DNA from: Bedellia somnulentella
Lineage: Eukaryota > Arthropoda > Insecta > Lepidoptera > Bedelliidae
Assembly (NCBI GenBank): GCA_963576735.1
Contig: OY755189.1
Span: 2,604,001-2,668,000 of the forward strand
Direction of reading: 5' to 3'
DNA length: 64,000 bases
A program made the translations under genes and the position numbers. Under the pieces are notes generated by a model that saw nothing but the letters and a program-made list of their open reading frames with translations, did not search any database and was not told where the DNA came from. Below are positions 10,202 to 21,442 of the stretch, piece after piece. Positions within the stretch are counted from its first letter, which is position 1; each line of letters opens with the position of its first letter.

Positions 10202-11410
10202 ACTAATAGATATGACATGTTTTCCTATGTCACACACAATGATTAAAGTTCTGTTCTAATAACGTTAAAAACTATAATTTATGCTCATAGGTTCCGCATC
10301 AAAACCGCAAACCGTTATAATTCGTCTGACACCTCACTCGAACACTTTCGCTGTCTTAACATGAAAATTAGTGAAAAATTGTGCTTTAATTTTGACGGAA
10401 AGAAAGTAGAGCGTAGTTATAATGAGGTAAAAGTATGTAAAGTCAGTCATAGCTGTAATTCTGTGTGGCAATTTAATGGCATAAGGTGTCACTAATTATT
10501 CGGCTGCCGGGGCTGGGGCTGAACGCTTCGAAAGAAAGTTAATGATACTTAAAGTCTTTTGTATGTGTATTTAAATACGAGAAAATACAAGCGTTAGAAA
10601 TAATTTTCGGTCGTTATTGGGACAATTGTGCGGAGTGAAAGATGATATTGTTAGATCCCAATGGGATAAATGCGTGAATATATGTTTATATTATAATGTT
10701 TGTTTTTGTTTTATGAAATGTCTTTATTTTTATTAAGTTTAATTTGTCTTTTATTTTTAAATACAGAGTTAATTACCATTAAACACGATACAAAGAAAAT
10801 ATCTGGTATAAACTAAACGAGTGGCCTGTATTTACAACTAACGAATGCCTTATTTACCTAAAGGAACAGGCAGGAAAACTTATTTTAGTATGTCTCTTAT
10901 ATCGATATTATTTGACTTGTCCTTCCATCACCTTTATCAGCAGCAGGAAACAGTATCAATTTCACCCGATTAACCCCGTGACTATATTTCGAAAGTCAAA
11001 GTCTCCATGTTCACTCCACGGGTGTCGAAACCCCGTCACGGTATTCACTACAGCTGTTTGTTTAATATTCATGAAACATGTTACTTCACCATGCTATTGT
11101 GGTCTAAGGTTTGCATAGGTTATTTGAGCTGAGGTTATACGTAGCTAGTTTAAGCCGTGAAAAACGGTTTGAGTCCCAAACGCTTCGACGCGGTATTTCT
11201 ATGTGATGTCTGTGTTTTGTTGATATGTATGATATGTACAGAATGTACTTATAAACTAGTATCATGAAGGTTTTAGGACTTAATTGAAAGGTATCATTTG
11301 ATGTATTTGATATCAGGGTTTGTATTTAAACACAGCATTCTAGATTTAGTGATATAAAATCATACTTGAAGATCTTAAGGGTATGTTTACATGTTTTATA
11401 AACAAAATTT
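10202..11410. other. Intronic sequence; one RTE 3' scrap
   Basis: No gene recognised. At 10630-10686 a deletion derivative of the RTE 3' end joins GGAGTGAAAGATGATATTGT directly to GATCCCAATGGGATAAATGC. The 68-codon frame at 10912-11118 has no recognisable domain. Confidence 0.5.
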
Positions 11411-11640
11411 CTGTGTAGTGTTGGCTTAGAATAACACTACCCCTTTTATTCCGGTGGGTGTACGTAAGAGGCGACTAACGGAATTGGGGGCTTTTAAGGG
11501 ATTTTTGGGCGATGCGGTTAGAGACCCATCACCAACAACCTTTATTTTACCATCTTTTCCCCACTAAACTTTCCAAAAGTGGCTGAGTAATTTCTAATTC
11601 CTTAGCTCTGACTACCCCGTTTAGGGATTTATAACGATGG
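11411..11640 (+). mobile_element. SINE-M copy
   Basis: Head CTGTGTAGTGTTGGC. The end is degenerate (ATTTATAACGATGGATG), with the (TATG)n tail lost. The following 11641-12142 shows no gene or clear repeat. Confidence 0.85.
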
Positions 11641-12142
11641 ATGTATTAACAAAATTAAGGTGAGTTCCTAACATTTTTAACTTTCACCCCAATCTTCATT
11701 ACATATGCCCTAAATAACGTGAAACAATATGTCAAAAGACCAAGGTGTTCCTATAATTGAGATGCAAGCCACCATTATTACAGCAATAGAGAGCACGAAG
11801 CGCGTAAACTCAAACTCGTAAAGCGTGGCCCGTTTTACTGTACGCAACTTAATTACACCAGACGTGAGGTAAAAGTCAATTATGTACTTACGCAATCATA
11901 GTTTCTCAAGGAATTTCGACAATGTAGAGGTTTATGGTACGTCGATGGATACAGTTTTGTTTCGTACGAATGTTTATTGTAAATGTGCATTTAAATTACG
12001 GCAACCTTAATACACAATACCATTTTAGACAGACGATTATCTTATTAATTTTTTATACATTTCACGATTTGAATAATCGGCATTAGAATATAAACTGACC
12101 AAAATTTTTTTAAAGGATCAAAGTAAAGTAGTGAAAGAAACA

Positions 12143-12288
12143 TATACAGAGCTAATGCAGAATAGTGTTGTTAACCCCGTAAGAAGACGGCCACACAAAA
12201 CATCTAAAGAGATTTGCCATGATCGTACATAGTGGCAATCAATTGCCTCTGCCTCCCCAATAGGAAATAATGGCGTGAGTATATGTTT
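12143..12288 (+). mobile_element. RTE-like LINE 3' fragment, decayed
   Basis: AGAGCTAATGCAGAATAGTG, AGAGATTTGCCATGATCGTA and GGAAATAATGGCGTGAGTAT align with the RTE 3' end. An internal deletion removes the lysine-rich segment. Confidence 0.75.
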
Positions 12289-12470
12289 ACATTTACCTCG
12301 ACAAAAAGCTTACGTATGTATTATTCATATTAAGATTAAGGCTAAAAACTATTATGAAACAATATAATATGACAAAATTAAGGAAAGCATTATTTACGTT
12401 TATCGAAGTGCTCATCAGCTGCTGCTCATTTTATATGTTTGTGCCATGTTAAGCGAAGATTACATAAAAA

Positions 12471-12722
12471 ATATACTCATGGTTGTAAATCTTAAAAAGA
12501 GATAGCCTGACATTAAGAATTAGTTTTTTTTTATTTTTTTTCATGTTTGTCAGCTGTTTTTTGACGAGTTGAGTTTTGAAAGGACTGTAAAATAAAGGTG
12601 GTTGCTGGGGACTAGGACTAGGGACTTTTAACTCCCCAACCGCTTCAAAAATAATTTAAAAAGCCTTAATAACCTAAATCACTTTTCTATCAATGCCCGC
12701 GGTTATAATACTTATCCGAAGT
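12471..12722 (-). mobile_element. Strongly degraded SINE-M
   Basis: Only ATACTCATGGTTGTAAATCT, GAGATAGCC, AAATAAAGGTGGTTGCTGGG and CCTAAATCAC are still alignable in order. A T-rich insert interrupts the first third. Confidence 0.45.
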
Positions 12723-13747
12723 TATACAATAAGAACAAACAAATGACGCTTATCCAAATAGATTAAACAAAACCAAAATTAAACAAACACTTTCACAAAT
12801 CACCAGATTTTCCGGAAATGAAGATTAAGTTATGACAGATAGTCATACCGGAAGCCGCACAAAAACATCCTATTGTTTGTATTGAATGGAATGAGTAGTG
12901 TGGTAGTGGGTAATTAAAACTATACACGCCGAATAGCCTGTCTTGCTTGTACGGTATCGTGCAACAATACCTTCGCTATATCGTACACTCGTAATGAAAA
13001 ATATATTTTTTAATGTGATATTGGTTTTTTTTCTGTCTTTTTACTTGTTCTGGGTATTATTTTTATATACACAGCGTTTAACCGTATTTAAACTTGGAAA
13101 ATATCCAATTGTATAACTGCAGAAGAGTGACTTAACTTAAAAGAAAGGATAAGTTTTAAGAGAGTTTTAAACGATTTAAGTTTGTAATTCATTACGTTAC
13201 GTGTATAATGTTTGATGTTTACCAAATATAAGGAATTGTAAATAATTTCAATTTTTGATTCCTTTGCTCCAGTTCTTATATTATTATTTACGATTGGAAA
13301 CTTTTATAATGCATTGATCTAAAAGTGAAAAAAATACTGATATGAATATGCATAAACCAAACTAAAATTTCAATGTGAAAAGGTATATTTCACATTTAAA
13401 ATACACTTCCAATAAAAGAAATAAATATTTTTTTGACAACATACTCTGAACACGCCCGTACTACATAATTTGTCTCTAATATTAGCCCATAGCCTTGTAT
13501 TAGCGCGTCAGAAGATTTGATATGCAACCAACTATATGAGAATAATGTCTGTTATCCAATTACAACTAATTAGAGGCTTTACGCACAATAAATTTGAAGT
13601 TTCTGTACATGGTATTATTATTGAACAATTTAATTCTAGTACTGCAGATGGAATCAAAAGCTAGACCCACCAGCTAGACCACGGATGGCGTCGTCGGTCT
13701 TATAAAAACTTTGAACTCAATACTCCCTCAGCTTTTTCCGGAATTTA
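12723..13747. other. No gene recognised
   Basis: AT-rich intronic DNA without an open frame of note, a splice-flanked exon or a repeat found elsewhere in the window. Confidence 0.5.
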
Positions 13748-13967
13748 CATACTTACGCTCGGCTAATAAACCTAAAAAGAGGTAGCCAGAGTTACAGAAT
13801 CAGAAAATTTTTCAGCTACTTTTGGATGTTAAGTGGGGAAAAGAATGTAAAATAAATGTTTTTGGTGATGGGTCACCAAACCCCACCAAAGTCCCGATCC
13901 TTAGTCACTTCTTACGATCACCCATGGGAAGAAATGGGATAGTGCCATTCCAAGCCGACACTACACA
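13748..13967 (-). mobile_element. SINE-M copy, diverged
   Basis: AGGTAGCCAGAGTTACAGAA, AAGTGGGGAAAAGAATGTAA and the head AGCCGACACTACACAA. The GATGCGGTTGG region is deleted. Confidence 0.75.
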
Positions 13968-14321
13968 ATGATTCCGGTAGTTCTAACATTAATTAAAGTC
14001 AGGAAGGGCCTCTTTGATCGCATCAGCGATCAGTGCTGTTGTAAAGTCCCAGTACTCTCCAAGACAATAGAAAAAACTATTCAAAGCTGGATATTAACAG
14101 CGAAATAATCAATAACAAACTTAAAATGATATATAAAAACGGTACGAAAGACGAGTAATTTCCGACAAAGAATGAAGTTTTAAAATTATATTATATATTA
14201 TAAGATGTAAAAATAAGGGATAGATAAGTAGGGTTTGTGGCAGATGTGGACAAATAATCTCTGTCTATCCCTTCCGGATATAAGCGACACATCGTGAATA
14301 TATATAGATGAGAGTGTAATT

Positions 14322-14412
14322 GAGAAAAGCAAGAGAAAGTCATGATTGTGCAAAGTGGCATTCGATATTCCATGCCTACCCTTATGGGAATAATGGGCGT
14401 GAGTATAAGTAT
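14322..14412 (+). mobile_element. RTE-like LINE 3' end, short
   Basis: AAAGCAAGAGAAAGTCATGA, AAAGTGGCATTCGATA and GGGAATAATGGGCGTGAGTA match the last 90 bases of the RTE family. Confidence 0.7.
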
Positions 14413-14728
14413 GAAAGAAAAAGTAAATCACTCAGCAAAAAGTGATCTACTTTTAAAGATACAATAATATCGTGTCGCGAATCTGTTACAGTAATTGCTT
14501 CTTTGTTTCAATGTTCTCATGAAGAAATTGATTTGAATAAGTGCGAGTGAAAACCTGCAATCTTATCTCGTAGCAAATTAAAAGCTGTTATAAGATTCGG
14601 ATTAAATGTTATTGGTGTGAATATTCATTGTAGAGATTGAAGACATGGCTTTTCGCATTTTCTCTGATAAAGTTATATGGCTCTTCTCTACTTTTTTCCA
14701 CATACGTTCATTTGCTAACAGCTATAAA

Positions 14729-14980
14729 CATACATACATACATACATATACTCACGGCTATAAATCCCTAGTAGGGGTAGCCAGAGCTAAGGAATTCGAA
14801 ATTCCTCAGCCACTTTTGGAAGTTGAGTGGGGAAAAGATGGTAAAATAAAGGTTGTTGGTGATGGGTCTCCAACCGCATCGCCCAAAAATCCCTTAAAAG
14901 CCCCAATACCGTTAGTCGCCTCTTACGTACACCCACCGGCTGAAATGGGTTAGTGCTATTCAAAGCCGACACTACACAGC
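14729..14980 (-). mobile_element. SINE-M copy, near full length, inserted in an older SINE-M
   Basis: Complete from CATACATACATACATATACT to GCCGACACTACACAGC. It is flanked by GCTATAAA at 14721-14728 and 14979-14986, and that target word belongs to an older minus-oriented SINE-M lying to its right. Confidence 0.9.
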
Positions 14981-15176
14981 TATAAACTCTAAAAATATAG
15001 CCAGAGCTTTAGAACCGGATAATCCTCAGCCATTTTGGAAGAAGAGTTGGAAAAATTTACAGGTAAATTATCGTACGCACAAAATTTGAAGCCATATTGC
15101 CCAACACTCATAGAGCTATTCACAATCATTGCAAAGTTTGGAATTGATTCTAAGCCGAAACTTCACAGCAATATCT
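14981..15176 (-). mobile_element. Old SINE-M that received the younger copy
   Basis: TATAGCCAGAGCTTTAGAAC, CCTCAGCCATTTTGGAAG and AAGCCGAAACTTCACAGC follow the SINE-M order with many changes. 15177-15884 beyond it holds no gene I can support. Confidence 0.65.
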
Positions 15177-15884
15177 AAAGAAGCTGTTACCACCTAAATT
15201 ATTATTATTACAGCATAATATGCAGTTGTAGCGAAATAAATATAGTTTTCATTGTTCATATAACAGTAATGGCGCCTGCGTTAGATGATTGTTGCTATTA
15301 TCCTAACATTAAGTGCGCACGCGATGACAAAAAGGTAATTTTTCAAACGTGAATGAATGCATTTGAATATGGCGACAGGTCTACGGACATTTATGTATGA
15401 TAGAAATTACATGTGTTTTATTTTTACTGAAGTAGGAAATCGCTTTGTCACATGTCTTATACGACATGTTTAACACGCACTAGGGTATCGTGAGTATGCG
15501 TCAAGGATTTCCTATTCGATTTAAATTTATAGTTAATTTCACTTCCTATGTAATGTACTGATATTGACTGTCGTGAAAGTTGAATTTGGTATAAGGGTAG
15601 TCTTCTAGGGAGACACACTTGAGCTGAGATGAAATAAAGACTACGCCTACGATAACATAATCGGCGATCACGGGCTCTGAAAAAGTAATGGATACTAGCA
15701 GTGTAAGACTAGTCGACATTGATATTTTTATGGAAGGTCTATTGTGATGTTAGATCTAACTGCCTCGCAACGTCATCTAGAATTGAGTGGGTTAGCTAGT
15801 TTTACATAAAACTATGTAAGTAAGGAAATAAAAGAGACAGTAGAGAATGAGAAAAACGAGGGAGGGTAGAGGGGTCTAAAAGAT

Positions 15885-15935
15885 AGTATAGTCTCTGCCT
15901 ACATCATTGGGAGTTAAAACCGTGAGTATAAATGA
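15885..15935 (+). mobile_element. RTE-like LINE 3' end scrap
   Basis: ATAGTCTCTGCCTACATCAT, then GGGAGTTAAAACCGTGAGTA. About 50 bases remain. Confidence 0.6.
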
Positions 15936-16331
15936 GTAGGTAAGCATTAAAACTGCATAGTGAGGTTAAGTTATATTTTACATGTAAAGTTAAGTATTTT
16001 AAGTGGTTTTAATAGTTTTTAAGATTAAGTACGGTTAGGATGTAATGTTTTGATATACTATAATTTACTTATGTTTGTTTTTTCTTGACTGTGTGTTTTA
16101 AGTTTACGTTTGCCAAAAAGTATAATTATATCAACGGCCTTTAAAGATAACATCGAAAGGTTCTCTATTGTTTAACATTTCATTCAGGGTTGTGTTGTGT
16201 CTGATATGTTTGTATAATTAAGTTAACGATCAAATTATAGCGTATATTGAACAGTTTAAGTATTATTGGCCTTGATTTCAGAAGTGGTAGGTTAGAATCA
16301 TAGAGGACTTAACTGAAAAGAGATAAAACAA

Positions 16332-16578
16332 GCCGTGTAGTGTCGGCTTAGAACAACACTATCCCATTTCTACCCGTGGGTGATCGTAAGAGGCGACTAA
16401 GGGTATAGGGGCTTTTTAAGTGATTTTTGGGCGATGTGGTTCGAGACCCGTTACCAAAAACATTTATTATTACCACCTTTTCCCCAATCAACTTCTAAAA
16501 GTGGCTGAGGAATTTCTCATTCCATAGCTCTGGCTACCCCGTTAAGGGATTTATAGCCGTGAGTATATTTAAGTATGT
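16332..16578 (+). mobile_element. SINE-M copy, TACCCGTGGG subfamily
   Basis: Head GCCGTGTAGTGTCGGC. Marker sites TACCCGTGGGTGATCG, AAGGGTATAGGGGC and CAAAAACATTTATTATTACC separate this group from the CTTCCGGTGGG group. The 15936-16331 stretch before it has no gene. Confidence 0.9.
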
Positions 16579-16723
16579 AGATAAAACAATGAATTTAATA
16601 ATTCGTAAGGAGTTCAGTTTCTTACTACTTACTTATGCGAAGCAAATGTGTGACCGACAAAGTCAGAACATTGCATCAACTAATCAGGGTGCAGGGACAA
16701 CTGATTTTGACTGATTAGACTTA

Positions 16724-16861
16724 CGCCCGATTTCTGAATTGAGTATTCCAGCTGAGAACAATTTAAGTATCGTTTTGTCTCATTCAGTTGTTAAGATTTC
16801 AATGCGACAGAATGATACTTAAGTTGTTCTCAGCTGGAATACTCAATTCAGAAATCGGCCG
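16724..16861. mobile_element. Foldback MITE, copy 2 (TA target site)
   Basis: Arms CCGATTTCTGAATTGAGTAT and complement, flanked by TA at 16722-16723 and 16862-16863. The core TTGTTAAGATTTCAATGCGA is the reverse of the core of the copy at 9256-9393. Confidence 0.85.
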
Positions 16862-17186
16862 TAAGGCTGATTATTTTTTACCAATGTTTGTACTATACAA
16901 CGTTTGGTTTCCGCTCTATTAATATACCATTAGTTCTCTATTCTCTAGAATTGAGTGTCTTACTTGCACATTTTTTTAGTTGTATGGAGGTAAGTTATAA
17001 ATTATGCCAAGAAATAAGAGCTATTTTGATAAATAGTCCTTGAGAATGAGTGAGAAATATGTGTATGTTAATCAGGTTTTGGTGAACAATGTAGCAAGTT
17101 AGTAATATGCTAAGTGAAAACTAAATTAAAATGATTACTAAGTAATTTAATTAAAAAAAGGGATGTTAAGATACACTTCAGTACTA

Positions 17187-17426
17187 GCTGTGTAGTGTCG
17201 GCTTAGAATAGCACTACCCCATTTCTTCCGGTGGATGTACGTAATACCGTTGTATTGGGGCATTTAAGGGATTTTTGGGCGATGCGGTCGGAAACCCATC
17301 ACCAACAACTTTATTTTTACCATCTTTTCCTTACTCAAGTTCCAAAAGTGGCTGAGGAATTTATAATTCCTTAGCTCTGGCTACCCCTTCATGGGAATTA
17401 TAGCCGTGAGTATGTGTATGTATGCA
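17187..17426 (+). mobile_element. SINE-M copy
   Basis: GCTGTGTAGTGTCGGC to GCCGTGAGTATGTG, with the GTAAGAGGCGACTAACGG segment shortened to GTAATACCGT. 16862-17186 has no gene. Confidence 0.85.
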
Positions 17427-17609
17427 CTCAAGTATAATGTCAGAAAAAATGTAAAGAGTCTATGTGTCTACTGTCTATATGGTGGACATGTAATCAAAAT
17501 AAGGAGATGTCCTAGGTTCGAAGATTTAATAAACAAGAACGAGCTTGTATTAGAAGATTATCGAATATGACGAAAACTGGGATGTTTGCAGAATAACTGT
17601 AATATACAA

Positions 17610-17675
17610 TAACGTCACGTAAAGTATTAGTGTCTCTGCCACCCGTTTGAAGGTATATGGCGTCGACGTTGAGTC
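17610..17675 (+). mobile_element. SINE-T 3' end, diverged
   Basis: AGTATTAGTGTCTCTGCCAC, then a GGTATATGGCGTCGACGTTG end, aligned with the SINE-T terminus. Confidence 0.5.
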
Positions 17676-17722
17676 TTGAGTCAAAGAAAATATTTACGTT
17701 ATTCGTAGTATAGTATTCATAC

Positions 17723-17970
17723 ATCATACATACATATTCTCGCGGCTATAAATCCCTTAACGGGGTAGCCAGAGCTTTGGAATGAGAAATTCCTCAGCCA
17801 CTTTTGGAAGTTGATTGGGGAAAAGATAGTAATAATAAATGTTTTTGGTGACGGGTCTCCAACCACATCGCCCAAAAATCACTTAAAAAGCCCCTATACC
17901 CTTAGTCGCCTCTTACGATCACCCACGGGCAGAACTGGGGTAGTGTTATTCTAAGCCGACACTACACAGC
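17723..17970 (-). mobile_element. SINE-M copy, TACCCGTGGG subfamily
   Basis: Near full length, ending GCCGACACTACACAGC. Imperfect AGTATTCA flanks on both sides could be the target duplication. Confidence 0.9.
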
Positions 17971-18003
17971 AAAGTATTCAAAAAAAGTATTCAAACTACT
18001 CAA

Positions 18004-18235
18004 ACATTCACGCCGTATATCCCCGAAGGAGTGGTACTAATACTTGTGTACATCACATGACCCACGTTTTGTTTGGACAATGTACTCGCGTAAAACGGGG
18101 CAGGCCTATCGCCGTTTTGTACGAATACACTGTCACATGACTAAGTAACTTCAATGTGGGTTCAGCAATGTAGGTTTCCACACGATGTTTTCCCTCACCG
18201 ATAACAACCACGATAAATTAACCACACTATATATT
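18004..18235 (-). mobile_element. SINE-T copy without tRNA head
   Basis: TCACGCCGTATATCCCCGAA, GGCAGGCCTATCGCCG, ACTGTCACATGACTAAG and ATAAATTAACCACA follow the reverse order of the intact SINE-T. A SINE-M starts directly at its right end. Confidence 0.8.
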
Positions 18236-18236
18236 T

Positions 18237-18487
18237 GCTGTGTAGTGCCGGCTTAGAATAGCACTACCCCATTTCTTCCGGTGGGTGTACGTAAGAGGCG
18301 ACTAACGGTATTGGGGCTTTTAAGGGATTTTTGGGCGATGCGGTTGGAGACCCATCACCAACAACCTTTATTTCACCATCTTTTCCCCACGTAACTTTCC
18401 AAAAGCGGCTGAGGAATTTTCAATTCCCTAGCTCTGGCTACCCCTTCAAGGGATCTACAGCCGTGAGTATATGTATGTATGTATGTT
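18237..18487 (+). mobile_element. SINE-M copy, full length
   Basis: GCTGTGTAGTGCCGGC through GCCGTGAGTATATGTATG. All conserved blocks are present. Confidence 0.9.
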
Positions 18488-18511
18488 TGTACTATATATG
18501 ACTTTAGAATA

Positions 18512-18678
18512 GACAACGGCGATAGGCCTGCCCCCTATCACGTGAGTACACTGTTCATGCAAAACGTGGGTACTCTGAACACCAGGTGACAAAGTCACGT
18601 GATGTTCAGAAGTATTAGTACCTCTGCCAACCCCTTCGGGGATATTCGGCGTGAACGTTTATGTTATGTTATGTTAGA
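18512..18678 (+). mobile_element. SINE-T 3' half
   Basis: CGGCGATAGGCCTGCCCCCT, CAAAACGTGGGTACTCTGAA, CTCTGCCAACCCCTTCGGGG and the tail CGTTTATGTTATG. Confidence 0.85.
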
Positions 18679-18684
18679 ATAGAC

Positions 18685-18760
18685 AAATTGGTGTAGGCCC
18701 GACCCGAGATTTGAACTCTCATCATGTTCACAATAAGTGTTCTATCCATTGAGCCTTAAC
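18685..18760 (-). mobile_element. SINE-T tRNA-like head, inverted
   Basis: Reverse complement of a tRNA-type head: GGTGTAGGCCCGACCCGAGA (T-arm side), TTTGAACTCTC (B box) and CCATTGAGCC (A box side). It sits head-out beside the plus-oriented 3' half at 18512-18678. Confidence 0.65.
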
Positions 18761-19041
18761 AGTTAGAGTGTTTAAACTAGTTTTTTATTTCCCTTGTCTT
18801 ATATTCTATCTCACAGCCACAACTTTATCTGTAGGTAGTTCCAGGAAGTAATTCATCTGTTTTATGTTTGTGAAACCGATTAAAGTTTGTTTGAGGTATT
18901 GTATTATTTATCTCACTGAGAAAAACTCCTACGCATCGTGCTGAATGCTTTGCTTGTGGTAGTTAATACTATTTAGGACATCCTAGATTGATAATATTCG
19001 TACAAACGAGTTCTATCTTAGCTTCCTGCGGTGGTTGTATA

Positions 19042-19238
19042 CATACATACATATACTCACGCCATTAGTTTAGTTTCCATTGGGGCAGGCAGAGATTATC
19101 GATCGCCACTTTGTATGATCCAGACAAGCCTTTCTAGCTTCGTTTACATCCATCAATCTTCTTTTAAATGATTTTTTATTCTTCATACTTCGGACGCCTG
19201 CCTTTTTGAGCACACTCGTTGTTTGGTCCAAATGTGTC
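19042..19238 (-). mobile_element. RTE-like LINE 3' fragment
   Basis: Left end CATACATACATATACTCACG. It encodes in reverse THLDQTTSVLKKAGVRSMKN and DHTKWRSIISACPNGN. The 18761-19041 stretch before it has no gene. Confidence 0.8.
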
Positions 19239-19580
19239 GAATTGGAAAAAGAAATATTGGGATAATTTATGTGGTGGTTGAATGTTATCATTTTCGGGCA
19301 ACTTTATCTGTGTAATATGTCTGAATGTCTTTATATGTGTTATATATATATGATGGCCTATTATTTATTTATTATATAAGGATCATCAACATAAACACAT
19401 ATTATATAGTAAGTTGAAACAGTACAGTAAATAAGGCCAATAACAGATGATCACAAGTTAAAACAAGATACACACACAGTTAATTCAAAAGAAAAAAATT
19501 AACTAAACTATCTAAAGACAAAATGAATCACAACAGAAAAAGAAAAAAAATATATGTAAAAATGCTAAACAATTGAGAAC

Positions 19581-20036
19581 ATACATACATACATATTCTC
19601 ACGCCGTTAGTTCCCATTGGGGTAGGCAGAGACTATCGATCGCCACTTTGTACGGTCCTGGCAAACCTCTCTGGCTTCGTTTACATCCATCAATCTTTTC
19701 ATACATGCTCTTTTATTCTTCATACTGCGGACACCTGCCTTTTTGAGCACATGTTCTATTTGATCCAAATGTGTCCTCCGAGGTCGTCCTCTACTAACAT
19801 TACCTTCCACATTGGCTCTATATATCTCTTTCACCAATTTACTGTCATCCATTCTCTCTATGTGCCCAAACCATCTCAACATTCCTTTTTCTATCTTTCT
19901 TACAATATCATCTTTTACACCACACCTTTCACGAATCACATCATTCCTCACACGATCACATAACCTTACATTACACACTTTTCTGAGGGATCTCATTTCT
20001 ACTGCATTCACTCTACTTTCATGCTTCTTCTGCCAA
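19581..20036 (-). mobile_element. RTE-like LINE 3' fragment, about 455 bp
   Basis: The tail CATACATACATACATATTCT is at the left. The frame 20011-19607 encodes the C-terminal 134 residues (MNAVEMRSLRKVCNVRLCD... to SAYPNGN) without a stop, so it is fairly young. The 19239-19580 stretch between the two RTE pieces is AT-rich and may include another LINE 3' UTR. Confidence 0.85.
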
Positions 20037-20080
20037 AAGAAAATTTATAGTAATGATAAATTGTTGATGCTTGAATGATA

Positions 20081-20150
20081 ATGTGTGTGGTGTGTGTAAT
20101 GTGTGTTATGATGTGTGAGTGTGTATATGAGAATGTGAGAAATTGTGAAT
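20081..20150. repeat. TG-rich simple repeat
   Basis: Irregular GTGTGTGG/GTGTGTAATG/GATGTGTGAGTG runs. 20151-20650 beyond it has no gene. Confidence 0.7.
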
Positions 20151-20654
20151 ATATTTAATGTAAGTATTAGTTTGAACGTTTTGAAGTTAACTACTTGAAG
20201 AGTCACCAGCTTTTAAAATAATTTTGGCTTGAATTTACTAATTAATGACGTAGGATTAACTTTTCCAAGATACTTAAAAAATATTTGGAATGCATCTGGT
20301 TTAATACTGCCAATATAAGGTGTGGAGCAAGCGTTTGTCTGTCTGTCTCACGTTTTCAATACCTCCCATGGACTAACATGGAAATCTTTTAATTGTGATT
20401 ATTCCTTACAAGAAACACTTCTCAAATCATCTAACCCATCATCTTATGATCCTTAACTATCATGCCAAGGCTAATCAAATGCTATGAAACCTTATAAGGG
20501 AACTTAAGTTTATGGAGTGATTAATAGTTACTTGGCCACTTTTGGGAATTGAAAGGGAAGAAGATTTTCCATAAATAAATCGGATGTGAATTTAAATCTT
20601 CTTACCGCTTACATTTCTTTTTCAACGTATAGCTACATTAGATCGTAAGAGCTC

Positions 20655-21215
20655 AGTGGGGAGCAGCATATCGTCGCATGCAGAGAGGCGTCTGTTTAAA
20701 TCCGGAGTCAAGCCTACACCAATATGTATTTACTTAAGTAATACATACATACATACATATACTCACGGCTGTAAATCCCTAGAAGGGGTAGCCAGAGCTA
20801 AGGAATTAGAAATTCCTCAGCCACTTTTGGAAATGTGTGTGGGGAAAAGATGGTAAAAATAAAGGTTGTTGGTGATGGGTCTCCAACCGCATCGCCCAAA
20901 AATCCCTTGAAAGCCCCAATACCGTTAGTCGCCTCTTACGAACACTCATCGGTAGAAATGGGGTAGTGATATTCTAAGCCACTACACTTACTTAAGTAAT
21001 ATGTGTGCTTAAGTTAATCGATAACGATAAAGGAAAACATCGTGAGGAAACCCACTAGGCTTAGTCAAATTAGTCATCCCCTTTTACGTGAGTGCACTGT
21101 CCAAGCATGCCGTGGGTACTCTGAACACCAGGTGAGATTAATTGCACGTGATGTTTAGTATAAATAGTTTCTCTGCCACCCTTTCAAGATATACGCTGTG
21201 AACTTTTGAGATTGA
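20655..21215 (+). mobile_element. SINE-T copy split by SINE-M
   Basis: The left part is a decayed tRNA-like head (GAGGCGTCTGTTTAAATCCG, AAGCCTACACCAATATG). After the nested SINE-M the body resumes with GGAAAACATCGTGAGGAAAC and ends CCACCCTTTCAAGATATACG. Confidence 0.75.
20744..20987 (-). mobile_element. SINE-M copy with 14-bp target-site duplication
   Basis: Exact TTACTTAAGTAATA at 20730-20743 and 20988-21001 flanks the element. The head is slightly short (AAGCCACTACAC, lacking the CGAC). This fixes both ends of the family. Confidence 0.95.
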
Positions 21216-21290
21216 CAGTTTGACTAAATTAGAATATGTCAATACGTATCATTTTATAAGTAATACTAGTTATAATTATAGTTAATAGGG

Positions 21291-21442
21291 TCCGAAGTGA
21301 GAAGAATAAAAGAGCATGTATTAGAAGAAAAAAAAATATGTAAGGGAAGCAAGAGAGATTTGTCAAGATTTTTAAGACCTTTGTTGCGATCGAAAGTCTC
21401 TGTCTATCCCATGGGAATAATGTGTGTGAGTATAAGTAATTC
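21291..21442 (+). mobile_element. RTE-like LINE 3' fragment, decayed
   Basis: AGAATAAAAGAGCATGTATT, GGAAGCAAGAGAGATTTGTC, GATCGAAAGTCTCTGTCTAT and GGGAATAATGTGTGTGAGTA. Frameshifts disrupt the ORF. Confidence 0.75.

Noticed and set aside
14645..14953. Antisense frames in SINE-M copies (also 20656-20856, 26905-27114, 59469-59858) reading GDGSPTASPKNP-type peptide
   Set aside because: The peptide recurs only because the SINE is repeated. The frame shifts or stops in many copies and runs against the SINE transcript, so it is not a conserved protein, though it could be mis-annotated as one.
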